Shown here piece after piece: positions 49,076-64,000 of a stretch of DNA of 64,000 bases. A program made the position numbers and the translations under genes. The notes under the pieces are model-generated. The model did not search any database. It was not told the DNA's origin and was given only the letters and a program-made list of their open reading frames with translations. The stretch's first letter is position 1. Every line of letters starts with the position of its first letter. Source of the stretch: Sparassis latifolia (Eukaryota > Basidiomycota > Agaricomycetes > Polyporales > Sparassidaceae); the NCBI GenBank assembly GCA_018466975.1, contig CM031556.1, forward strand, positions 1,240,001 through 1,304,000, written 5' to 3'.

Positions 49076-52000
49076 GTGCGAGCTGCCACCGATGTCCGTA
49101 TTAGCCCCCAGTCATGCAGACAAGTGCCCATAATTCCCGATCTCCTTCTCGCTGAAGACTGGCTGGTCCAAAAGACCGTTCTGGCTCAGCTAGATGGTTC
49201 CATGCTACTCAGTACCCCGATGTTAATCAACGCGAACCATCCTTATGTTTCCATGTCTAATCCGATGAGCCGGCCTTACACTGTGCATAAGAGAGATGCA
49301 CTTGGTCGACTCCACTGCCCTGGGTCATGGCTGGAGTCCCCATCATCAGAACTGGAAGCGCACGCGGCAGCCGTGCATCATCTTATCCAAGGTTCCCTGC
49401 GAGACCAAGACCTCAACTTCGCATGACCATGGGACAATTCCAGTGCGACCACCGCGCGGAACCAGGATGAACCCAATGACATCCAGCCAGTGCCTGCAAC
49501 CACTGCAGCACTCCCACCCGATGTTGTACCAGACAAGTTATGGGGACCAAAGACTTCCTCTCTGCCCAAGGACACAATACTTCCTTCTGCCAAACTGAAA
49601 GAGTTGTTAGATGTCAGCCCCGACTGGCCTCCACAGCTCCGTGAGGAAATTCTGCAGACCTTGAGGAAGAACCAGTCAGCATTCACCTTTGATGGACACC
49701 TGGGACACAACCCATCAGCCATGGAGATACACATTCCCACTGATGCGAAACCAGTAGCTTTACCCATGTATATGGCATCCTCGGCCAAATGTGAAGTTAT
49801 CGATAAACAGCTGGATGCATGGCTACAGATGGAGGTAGTTGAATCCTCAAAAACTCCTTGGGCTGCCCCCGTGCTGATAGTTTACCACAATGGAAAGCCT
49901 TGCTTTTGCATGGACCACAGGAAGCTTAATGCACTCACTATTGCAGACAAGTTTCCAATCCCTCGGCAGACCGACATTTTGCAAGCCCTATCTGAAGCCC
50001 AAGTGCTGTCATCACTGGACGCACTCTCTGGATTTACACAACTCCCCATCGCCAAACAGGACCACGAGAAGACAGCATTCTGCACGCATCGCGGATTATT
50101 CCAGTTCAGGCGACTGTCCTTCGGGCTCAGGAATGGACTGTCCACTTTTCAACGCATTATGCAGAGTGTGCTTGCCCCTTATCTTTGGCTCTTCGCACTC
50201 GTATATATTGACAATATCGTAATCTACTCCAAGAACTGCCAAGAACACTTAGTACACCTAGACCAAGTCTTATCAGCAATTTCGGAATCGAGGCTGACTC
50301 TCTCCCCAATGAAATGTCATTTCAGTTACTCCTCAATCCTTCTCCTCGGCCAGAAGGTATCGCGTCTGAGATTCTCTACTCATGAGGAGAAAGTACGCGC
50401 CATCACCGAACTTGCATGACCGTCTCGAGTCTCCGAACTCCAAACCTTTTTGGGAATGACAGTCTACTTTTTGACATATATTCCGTATTACTTGTTCATC
50501 ATCTTCCCACTTTTTGAGCTACTTCGTAAGGACCACAAATGGGATTGGACCACGGAATGCGAAGTTGTGTGGATGAAGGCTAAAGAAGCACTCCAGTCAG
50601 CACCCATCCTTGCTCACGCAATGCCAGGACTTCCATACCGACTCTACACTGATGCTTCTGACATTGCCCTGGGAGCATGCCTTCAGCAAGTCCAACCAAT
50701 TCAAGTTCGAGATCTTGCTGGAACAAAAGCTTATGACCACCTGCGCAAGGCATTCGAGTCGCATCAACCAGCTCCCAATCTCATTACCCACCTCACCTCC
50801 AAGTTCAAGGACGTTCCTATTAATGAACCTTGGGCTGCATCCCTCGATGAATCACTCGTGCATGTAGAACATGTCATAGCCTACTAGAGTCGCACGTGCA
50901 AATCCGCTGAGCACAACTACTCTGTGATGGAACGTGAAGCACTGGCAGCCAAGGAAGGCCTTGTTCACTTCCAACCCTTCATAGAGGGCAAAGCAGTGAT
51001 GCTTATCATGGATCATGCAGTACTCCAATGGGCTTGCACTTATGAGAATGCAAACTGCCGCTTAGCAGCGTGGGGGGCAGTGTTCGCAGCTTACCTCCCT
51101 AATCTCGACATCGTGCACAGAGCAGGGAGGGTACACTCCAATGTAGATCCCTTGTTGAGACTGCCCAGGCTACCACCAGCACACAACTCACCAGTCGTTG
51201 ATTCCTCACTAGCAATTGTCACGGACCAAGTCACTCCAGCTAGACATGAAGCAGAGCAAGAGCGACTCCCAGCCACAAAAATGGCCTCCTCTACAAGGGC
51301 CATATGGGAATGGAGTGAAGTCCTGGAGGGCCTATCACCCGCTTGAGACTGGGACACTATGGGAATACCGGATGACCGCGACACTAGCTTGAGAACTGGG
51401 GACTTTGACCACCAGAGCCCTGGAAGTTACTCCGAGAGCTCACACCTCAAGCTGAAACTAGCTGTAGCTAATGCCACCTCGACAACTCCACAAAGCGATG
51501 AGCGACCACCACTCTCATCCACTCCCTCTAGCAAGGGAGAGTACATCGGATCCGCCAAGCTTCTCATAAGCTTGAGCCAGCAGTTCAAGGAAAGATTCAT
51601 GAATGGCTACACTAAGGACCCCTTCTTTCGCGATAAATGGAAAAAGGCAGGGAGCCTCAATGTCTCTCCTTTTGATGGCCAATGCTTCTTCAGAGATGAA
51701 GAGAGCCTGCTATTCTTCCACTCGGAAGATAACGTGGCACGACTTTGCATACCTAGAGCAGAGACAGCGGGAATAATCGCATGGGCGCACGACTCACCAT
51801 TTGAAGCCGCCCACAAAGGTCCGCACAAACTCGCCTACACCTAAGCAGTAAATTCTACTGACCAAGATTGCGAGCAGAAGTCATGAGCTATGTTTCCTCC
51901 TGCGATGTGTGTCAGAAGGTGAAGCATGATACATGAATGAAAGCTGGACTACTCCACCCAAACCCCGTCCCTATCTGACCGTATGAGTGGGTCTCCCTGG

Positions 52001-52245
52001 ATCTCATTATGGGGCTCCCTGAATCCATGGGCTATAATGCCGTGCTAGTAACAGTTGACCATTGCACAAAACATGTGCAGTTTGTCCCGTGCTCAGGAAA
52101 GCTGGACGCCAAAGGATTTGGATGAATGTTTGTGGACTATATCGTTTACCGGTATGGCATTCTGGAACACATCATCGTGGATTAGGATGCACGCTGGACT
52201 TCGGACTTCTGGAGAGTCATTGCTAAGGAACTCAATGTTCATCTG
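49076..52245 (+). pseudogene. Older Ty3-type retrotransposon, pol (first part), decayed
   Basis: From about 49076 a protease/RT linker (DVRISPQSCRQVPIIPDLLL) leads into reverse transcriptase (49490-50419: AAPVLIVYHNGKPCFCMDHR, LDALSGFTQLPIAKQDHEKT, FALVYIDNIVIYS). The active site reads YIDN where YxDD is required. RNase H (YRLYTDASDIALGACLQQVQ), tether and the integrase zinc-binding region (EAAHKGPHKLAYT, SCDVCQKVKHD) follow with several stops (51842, 51936, 51978, 52123, 52182). The integrase core (VSLDLIMGLPESMGYNAVLV, TVDHCTKHVQFVPC) is cut at 52245 by copy 2. No gag or 5' LTR is present; KDZ B ends just upstream at 49031. Confidence 0.85.
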
Positions 52246-52887
52246 TGTTACGCGACAGCGAAACACGAGCGGCTAGTCGAGTCGTCACGAGACAAGGTCT
52301 TAGTCTAAGACACAAGTCCGTTCAAGTGACACTTCTGGCGATGTCCTCGCACTGAAGGTCGATCAGAGTTCGTTCTTATGACTCGTAGTAGCTGTCTGCT
52401 ACTAACGGTCGATCTCAGTCAAAGGCAAGTGAAAAGCTGGTTTAATGGTAACCAGGTCGAGATGGGGATCCAGCTCGACAAGGTCGATCTACTTATACAA
52501 AGGTATCCGCGGTACTACGCAGTAATGCGAGATCGTTCATTGGCTAGATAAGGTGAAACGATATCTGGGCAAGGTAACAGCGAGGAAGTAATATGTATGA
52601 GAAAGCTGAGTAAGGTCGTGAGAGATAATCAGTACTAATGGGGATAACGAGTCGTGTATCAGAACGAGGTAAAGATGAGGCATACATGCACGTCTTGCAT
52701 GTGCGATAAGAAGAAGGTCCGGAGTTGGATCCGGTGTAACCCTAGACTAGGAGTTCTGGACATCTGGATAAAGAATCAGAGGTTGCGCTCTGATGAGTCG
52801 CGTGTTGGATCACGTGGTCTGGTAACGTAAAGGGAACAAAGAAAAGAAAAAGGAAAACACGCGCCACAAGTGAGGAGCATTGTAACA
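52246..52887 (-). repeat. 3' LTR of copy 2
   Basis: 642 bp, TG..CA, inverted in sense relative to the older host element. The same ACGGGAGCTGA tract lies just inside, as in copy 1. Confidence 0.92.
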
Positions 52888-52934
52888 TCAGCTCCCGTCT
52901 AACGTTTCTTGTCCCACAAGAAATATTGTGATCT

Positions 52935-53673
52935 TCATCGTCGTCGGGGGCAGTCACGGACATAATGATCTCCTCCACATCTGTAGCATGTCCGCCGGCT
53001 GGTTCGTGATCCTTGTTCGGGGATACGTCCATCCCTGTAGGGATGACTGCGACGCGAAGAAGTGGATGCGGTCGAGAAAGATGGTTGGGATAATGGAGAT
53101 CGTCCACTGGGTGCGTGCGAGCGAGGAGGCGGTCGAGCGGGAATTGGTTCTGGCGGCGGCGAGAGTGGATGCGGGTATTCCATTAGTGGTATATCCGAGG
53201 ATGTGTCCGATGTCTTCGTCCCCATGCTCCCTCCAAATCTCCTGTGCTGTACGAGTGACCGTACTGCGCATCAGCGACCAGACTTGGTCGACTCTGGTTC
53301 GGGCTCTACTCGTCCTTTCTTCTGCTGCGATGAGCTCTTGTCTAGCCGTCTGCATTCACTGGACCATTTCTAATGCTCGTTGCATGGAAACCACTGCTTG
53401 TCGATCTTGCGGGCAATTTTGTAAGGCGACAAGGATATCTGTGAAGTCGACAGGAACACGGATAGCCGAGATCAGACGTGTGGCAAATTCTTGTTCGTCC
53501 GATGCGTGACTGAGTTCGATAGAAGGTGAGGGCGATGAGGTGCGGATAAAGGGTGTCTGTGCTCGAGAGGGTACTCCATTGACAAGCGTAGGCGATGCGG
53601 GTATGCTCATAATTGTGGAGGCGACTTCAGCGAGTATATTGTGAACAAGGTCGTCTATAGCGGAAGTGGGCAT
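52935..53673 (-). pseudogene. Accessory ORF C of copy 2, one stop and one frameshift
   Basis: The N-terminal frame runs 53673-53356 (MPTSAIDDLVHNILAEVAST..), then TGA replaces the Trp codon of copy 1 (EMVEW to MVQ-stop). A one-base deletion near 53175, at a different site from copy 1, shifts the frame. Beyond it the Pro/Arg-rich linker leads to the intact CCHC knuckle CYRCGGDHYVRDC and the end PRRR at 52935. Confidence 0.6.
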
Positions 53674-53699
53674 TGATGATATGTCGTTTTCTCCTCCTT

Positions 53700-53849
53700 T
53701 TATACCTTTCGGTCGTTAAGGGGATCACGGTTATCTGTGATGTAAAATAGAATGTCGTGGATCTGAGTAATAATCAAATAGATGAAAATCCATTGGACGA
53801 TAAAGAGTATTCCCACAGAGATAAGAGCTGCCTGATCAGTTCCAGGCAT
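53700..53849 (-). CDS. Accessory ORF B of copy 2, intact 49 aa
   Basis: It is identical to copy 1 ORF B except Arg to Gln after IIT and His to Tyr after ILF. The single membrane span and the 14-nt overlap with ORF A are kept. Function unknown. Confidence 0.6.
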   Translation of the reverse strand: MPGTDQAALISVGILFIVQWIFIYLIITQIHDILFYITDNRDPLNDRKV

Positions 53850-54012
53850 CGTTCTGATCACCCCAGCCGTTAGCGTGCGGGCTGTCTCGCGTGAAGAGTG
53901 TGTGTTCGACAAGTCGTCTGATAAGGATTCAATGGACAATCCAAAGAAAAGTGAGGGTTGTGCAGTGGAGGACGATTAGGAAGATGATGAGGAAAACCGT
54001 CGTGGTAGTCAT
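53836..54012 (-). pseudogene. Accessory ORF A of copy 2, nonsense at codon 28
   Basis: It starts 17 nt after the pol stop, as in copy 1, and has the same hydrophobic segment. The codon CGA after WIIH in copy 1 is TGA here, cutting the frame after the membrane span; the remaining sequence is otherwise conserved to the stop at 53836. Confidence 0.5.
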
Positions 54013-54029
54013 TCCGGGTTTCTTCTCCT

Positions 54030-59226
<5,197 letters not shown>

Positions 59227-59576
59227 GGATAAATTCTCCTGTGTGACCTACGTCTACACGTAGACTGCACACCATCCTTAACTAAGTGGGTTCGTTCATC
59301 GTCGACTAACAAGCCCGTAGAGTGTCTTCTGTCTTCAAACTGATACACCTATTTGCTGATTGCTCGAGTGATTACCTCAGCCTCCTCGGCCTATTGGTCT
59401 CTCGGACAGACCCCTCTCCGAAGATGAGTGATCAGTCTATCCCTTCAGCTACCTCGATTACAGAGTAATCTCAAACGGTGCTTTAGCAATCGAATCGGGT
59501 GTATCGTTCAGTCTTCAAGGTTCGGTCCGGTCGGTAGTTCGTTGTTAGACTCTAGGAAGTCACAGAGAGTAATAAG

Positions 59577-59586
59577 ATCTCGACCT
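59577..59586 (-). promoter_or_regulatory. Predicted self-priming primer-binding site, copy 2
   Basis: AGGTCGAGAT on the minus strand, two bases inside the LTR, complementary to ATCTCGACCT in the LTR at 59806-59797. It is identical to copy 1. Confidence 0.6.
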
Positions 59587-59588
59587 AA

Positions 59589-60230
59589 TGTTACGCGGCA
59601 GCGAAACACGAGCGGCTAGTCGAGTCGTCACGAGACAAGGTCTTAGTCTAAGACACAAGTCCGTTCAAGTGACACTTCTGGCGATGTCCTCGCACTGAAG
59701 GTCGATCAGAGTTCGTTCTTATGACTCGTAGTAGCTGTCTGCTACTAACGGTCGATCTCAGTCAAAGGCAAGTGAAAAGCTGGTTTAATGGTAACCAGGT
59801 CGAGATGGGGATCCAGCTCGACAAGGTCGTCTACTTATACAAAAGGTATCCGCAGTACTACGCAGTAATGCGAGATCGTTCATTGGCTAGATAAGGTGAA
59901 ACGATATCTGGGCAAGGTAACAGCGAGGAAGTAATATGTATGAGAAAGCTGAGTAAGGTCGTGAGAGATAATCAGTACTAATGGGGATAACGAGTCGTGT
60001 ATCAGAACGAGGTAAAGATGAGGCATACATGCACGTCTTGCATGTGCGATAAGAAGAAGGTCCGGAGTTGGATCCGGTGTAACCCTAGACTAGGAGTTCT
60101 GGACATCTGGATAAAGAATCAGAGGTTGCGCTCCGATGAGTCGCGTGTTGGATCACGTGGTCTGGTAACGTAAAGGGAACAAAGAAAAGAAAAAGGAAAA
60201 GACGCGCCACAAGTGAGGAGCATTGTAACA
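59589..60230 (-). repeat. 5' LTR of copy 2
   Basis: 642 bp. TATAAGTA at about 59839-59832 precedes ATCTCGACCT (59806-59797), the complement of the primer-binding site, with the same spacing as in copy 1. Confidence 0.92.
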
Positions 60231-61081
60231 ATCTGTGTCTGTCGTCATCGCATCATCCTCAGCACGATGGTCAAACTGAGATTGTAAATCAGAATCTCGA
60301 GACCATGCTACGAGCATATACGCACTCCGATAGGCACGACTGGGCTAGATGGCTACCCACTCTCGCCCATGCTTACAACTCCTCAATTCACTCCTCCACG
60401 GGCTGCTCTCCCTACTTCTTGCTATACGGGTTTGAACCTCGAGGAGCTACCGACTTCATCGGTAACCACAATAATCACGAACCGCACTCGCAACTCTTCC
60501 ACGAACAAGCTGAGGACTTTGTCTCCGGGCTTGAACTACACCGCCGCCAAGCACGTGATGCAATCATGATGGCTCAGGAAAGAGTGGCCCATCAGTATAA
60601 TAAGTCACACCGGGAGGAAGAATTTGAAGTCAGATCACTGGTGCTAGTAAACCCTCACAGCCTAGAGCTGGTGGACATTCAAGGTACGGGTAAGAAGTTG
60701 GTTCAGCGTATGGTCAGGCTGTTCATAGTACAAGAGAAAGTCAATCCTCTGGTCTACTGACTGGCTATACCAGATACTTATCCCATGAATCCGGCCATCA
60801 ACATTCAGCACCTACGCAAGTATACTCCATCTGACCCCAAGTTATTTGGAGACATCGCCCATCCCATTGTACCAGACCCACGCTGTTCTGACCTATTCGC
60901 CACCCAAGAGTATGAAGTGGAAAGAATAGTGGCTTGGAGGCGCAACCAATGGAAATGCAACATCATCGAATACCTCATCAGGTGGAAAGGGTATGGGCCA
61001 CAGCAGACTACACATGACCTCCGCAATGCTCACGAAATTTTAGTGGAGTTCAAACGCTCAGCGTCGGGCCCTGACAATTAA
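60231..61081 (+). pseudogene. Older Ty3-type retrotransposon, integrase end and chromodomain
   Basis: This continues the frame of 52245 across the ATCTG duplication: LSSSHHPQHDGQTEIVNQNL (the glutamate region of the DDE core), then WLPTLAHAYNSSIHSSTGCS, PYFLLYGFEPRG, a stop near 60758, and a chromodomain-like end (YEVERIVAWRRNQWKCNIIE, then YLIRWKGYGPQQTTHDL) with the stop at 61079-61081. Lineage: Ty3 with a C-terminal chromodomain, but clearly different from copies 1 and 2. Confidence 0.85.
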
Positions 61082-61089
61082 TCTATAAT

Positions 61090-62620
61090 TCTATTGACAG
61101 TCTGACCTTTGTAGATAGCTTGTCTTTGAAATTTCCCTTTTTATCTTCTATTTGTATACTATGTAATCTCCCCATGCCGCGCTGGCACAGCCTCCCTTTT
61201 TCCCTTCTCACTAACTCACCATCAGAACAGGGAACCACTTCGTGCGTGACCACCGCACTGTAGACGCACTGAAGCAACCGCCATGCCACGGAGTCTCCGA
61301 GTGCAACCACCATGCTAACCTCCTCCACCGGATCCTATGGTCGCTGCGTCCTCACTGCCCCCTTCAATGAGAGAGCATCACACCCTCCTGTGCAACTTCT
61401 CCACCCTGCCAATCCGTACATCTGCCAGCGACTTCGCATGGAGCAACTTCAATGGGCATCGGCACATCAGATCCTATATCATCCTGCCTGATGGTCGCTA
61501 CACGGTCTCTTCAAATTGTGGCTTTGTGCCCATGCTGCCGCCATGAGCAGGTGACCCTGACCGATCCTATGTGGATGGACGGCTGGGAGAACTGGACTGG
61601 ACTCTACAGCTGCAGTGGTGGTCGCCTGACCTGCCTCACCATCTCTTCATCCACAAAATTCCGTCAACAGACGGAACACTCGATCCCGTGTACGCCCTCC
61701 CCTAGTGCAACTCTCTGAAGGCCCTACAGACATTCTGTACCTTTGCACTGCAATCAGGCAAGGGCTGCCTGCATGACGGATTTTGGCTTCTGCTGAATAG
61801 CCTCTATCAATTGGAGAAGCTCGCATTCTCCAACTGTGAACCCATCCTGCCTGATGTGCTCCTCCCGGAGTTCGAATCCATCCAAGTCATCGCTGCAATA
61901 GGAGACCTCGCCTTCTCCGAATTCACACTGGAACGTACATGGTCGGCGGTAGGGCTAGTACAACGGGCCCTCCTGGATATGCGAGCTTACATTTTCGCAT
62001 TGCACCTGCATTCCTCCTTCTAGTCTGCATTTTCGCTGACCCGCTGATGTGATTGATGTTCCGTCGCAAGCCGGAAAGGAGGAGTATGAGCAGAATCAAG
62101 TCCGCATGGGGTCTAAGATGCAACGAGGGAGAAGAGTCTATTCCAGAGGTATGAGGTGGGTGGCCCGAAAGCGTAGCTAGGAAAATCTCTGTAGTTGCAA
62201 TGATCGCTGGACAACGCGTCGGACTAAAATCGCACTGCCCTAAGGAGAACGCTAAAATGCAGAAATGCAAGACTGCCCAGAAAACGCACAAAACGCAAGA
62301 CTGCCCAAAGACGCACTAACTGGATGGGATGGGAATGAGAAACGAGTCTTTTCACAAGCGTACCTTCTGGGACTGTGGGTTCTCCCCCTCCCCTTTTTCC
62401 CTGCCATCATACTTAACTAGTCCTGACCTTTCCTGCCCTTCTGATACTGCCCGCATCTGCTTAACAATTGCTCCGCTGAATCACTGCCCATCACGCCATA
62501 TCTCGCAATCCCGTCCCCTCACGCTCCTACTCATTCCGAGGGACCTTCCATCACCGAACCCGCCCGAGCGCCTAATAAGGACCCGTCCATCTTGGAGGCA
62601 TCTCCCATCCTAAACTCAAT
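61090..62620. other. 3' flank of the older Ty3 element, no supported gene
   Basis: Weak plus-strand frames (61337-61546, 61452-61718, 61811-62023) show some coding-like composition but no family signature. They may be the 3' untranslated part or an LTR of the older element; no partner repeat is visible in the window. Confidence 0.35.
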
Positions 62621-62629
62621 CTCCCATCC

Positions 62630-63339
62630 ATGGATGCCAGCATCATCCTTCGCAAATACACCCTCGCAGAAGCTCTTCTTTGCATTGAGATCTTTACCGA
62701 GCCCTTCGACCCGATCCTGTGGAAAGCATGGGCAGTCCGGATGCACGTCCTGCTGGTGAGGCCCCCACGAGCATATGATCCTTTGCTGTCTGACCCTCAC
62801 ATGTCCCTGAGGTCCTTATGGTCCAAGCCCAGTCTGAAGCGGCCAGCGTGGGGATCATCCTACCCCTTCCGCGCGATATCCCTGTCCTGGCCCAGGTGGA
62901 AATACACCTGGCAACAGCTCGCACTGTAGAAGGTGGTCATCGGATGATACCCCGAATTGCGGATCACCTTCCTGCGGTCATTCCTCATGGTTTGACTGCC
63001 CGCGTTCTGTATGACGACCCTGCTGTCCGCGAGGACTTTGGTTTAGGCCACCCGCCGGATGGTCTCCCTGACATTGGTGCACGGTTGTCCTGTCCCTATT
63101 TTCCTGGAGTCGTGTTCCTCAGCTTTTTATCGCCATCAGGAACCTTGCACCTTCGGGTTGAGACATTGCGCAACATGGCCCACGAACTGTACGATGTCAT
63201 GCGTGGAATCACTGGTAGACGCGAGCTGGCGGATGGTACTTTGAGACGGTTGCAGATCACAGTCGAGGAATTGGAAGTAGCGTTCAGGCTCGTAGCGTTC
63301 CCTCCTCCGATAACCAGCTTCCAACTGATGTCGGACTAG
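62630..63339 (+). CDS. Hypothetical frames at the right edge
   Basis: Two overlapping plus-strand frames are open: 62630-62929 (MDASIILRKYTLAEALLCIE) and 62818-63339 (173 codons, including HLATARTVEGGHRMIPRIAD and LRRLQITVEELEVAFRLVA). The second ends at TAG 63337-63339. They could be exons of one gene joined by an intron around 62820-62900. The family was not recognised. The region to 64000 holds only short frames. Confidence 0.3.
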
Positions 63340-64000
63340 GGGTCAGTTGTGTAGCACCCTGTAGTATCTCCAAAATGTGAGACCGCTTCCCGGATGTGAT
63401 TCCCACCTCAGCATGCTCTGCGTCCCTTCACCGCTTCCACTTATGGCCATCATCAGCTGTTGGCTCGATGAGGATGACTTAGAGACTCACAAATGGCTCG
63501 TGTTCTGCAGGTGCCCATGCTGGTTCATCACTTCACTCAAACCTCTGTCCACCGGAGCATCACTCATGTGCCAGCAAGCCCAGAACCCTTTGTTGTCACT
63601 GGACTTACCCACGAATGACCCACTGTATGTTAAGCCCCTGTCAAAATGCAGCGTGGAAGGAGCTGCAGCTCCTCCTGGATGACGACAAAGAGTACGGAGA
63701 TCTTTTCGATGCTTACACTATACCACAACTGGAACTCGCACTGCCACACGTGGAACCCTCATCTCCCGTCGCAAGGATGACAACCCCCACGCTACACAGA
63801 GGGAGGTCTCAAGATCACCTCGCTCCTGCCCCATGGCCCGCATCTCAGCCACGCACTCCCATCAGGTGCTCCCCTGTCCATCGGCCAGTATGTGCTAGGT
63901 CCCCACAGTGAAGGTCCCCTCCCCACTGGCGAACACTGCCTGCATGTCTGAGCACCCGAGGTCACCGACGCTTGAGTTCCCCGCCTGGCAGTCAATGGCC

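Overview
The window reads as a stretch of a filamentous basidiomycete (Agaricomycete-type) nuclear genome. The signs are genes split by many 45-60 nt GT-AG introns, fungal-type housekeeping proteins, and a dense load of transposons typical of mushrooms: KDZ with TET/JBP, CACTA/Plavaka-like and chromodomain Ty3 elements.

Region 1 (about 0.8-15.1 kb) is host-gene territory. It holds a damaged Con-6-type conidiation gene (+), a four-exon LIM-domain protein of 1053 aa (-), a 24-exon P-type ATPase of the Na,K-ATPase-like class (1093 aa, -), a long multi-exon protein of unknown function (-), and a frameshifted RNA polymerase III subunit RPC5/RPC37 gene (-). The exon chains of the LIM and ATPase genes were rebuilt base by base and keep frame throughout.

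Region 2 (about 15.2-25.8 kb) is a nest. A 970-bp foldback element lies beside a pair of long inverted repeats (about 16.3 and 25.7 kb). Between these are a decayed DUF6589-like fragment and the 5' part of a RecQ-like helicase gene. An 8-kb chromodomain Ty3 retrotransposon (copy 1, minus strand, 641-bp LTRs, 5-bp duplication CCATC) split that helicase.

Region 3 (about 27-36.4 kb) has a CACTA/Plavaka-like transposase (+), a KDZ transposase (-) and a palindromic hAT-like element with tRNA-like promoter boxes.

Region 4 (37.13-49.03 kb) is a large KDZ transposon bounded by about 108-bp terminal inverted repeats. It carries a minus-strand accessory gene, a plus-strand RNase-H1-N/viroplasmin-domain gene (356 aa), a TET/JBP dioxygenase gene with an 11-residue repeat, and a KDZ transposase. 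A second palindromic hAT-like element sits inside it.

Region 5 (49.0-61.1 kb) is an old, decayed Ty3 element (+). Its integrase was split by copy 2 of the chromodomain retrotransposon (5-bp duplication ATCTG). The last 3 kb hold no gene I recognise.

The most novel material is in the two copies of the chromodomain retrotransposon. Both carry three extra open reading frames packed between pol and the 3' LTR: two tiny overlapping single-span membrane proteins, then a protein ending in an intact CCHC knuckle. The normal Gag knuckle has lost its last cysteine. The LTRs also show a TATA box, a predicted start site, and a 10-nt complementarity between that start and the primer-binding site, which points to Tf1-like self-priming.
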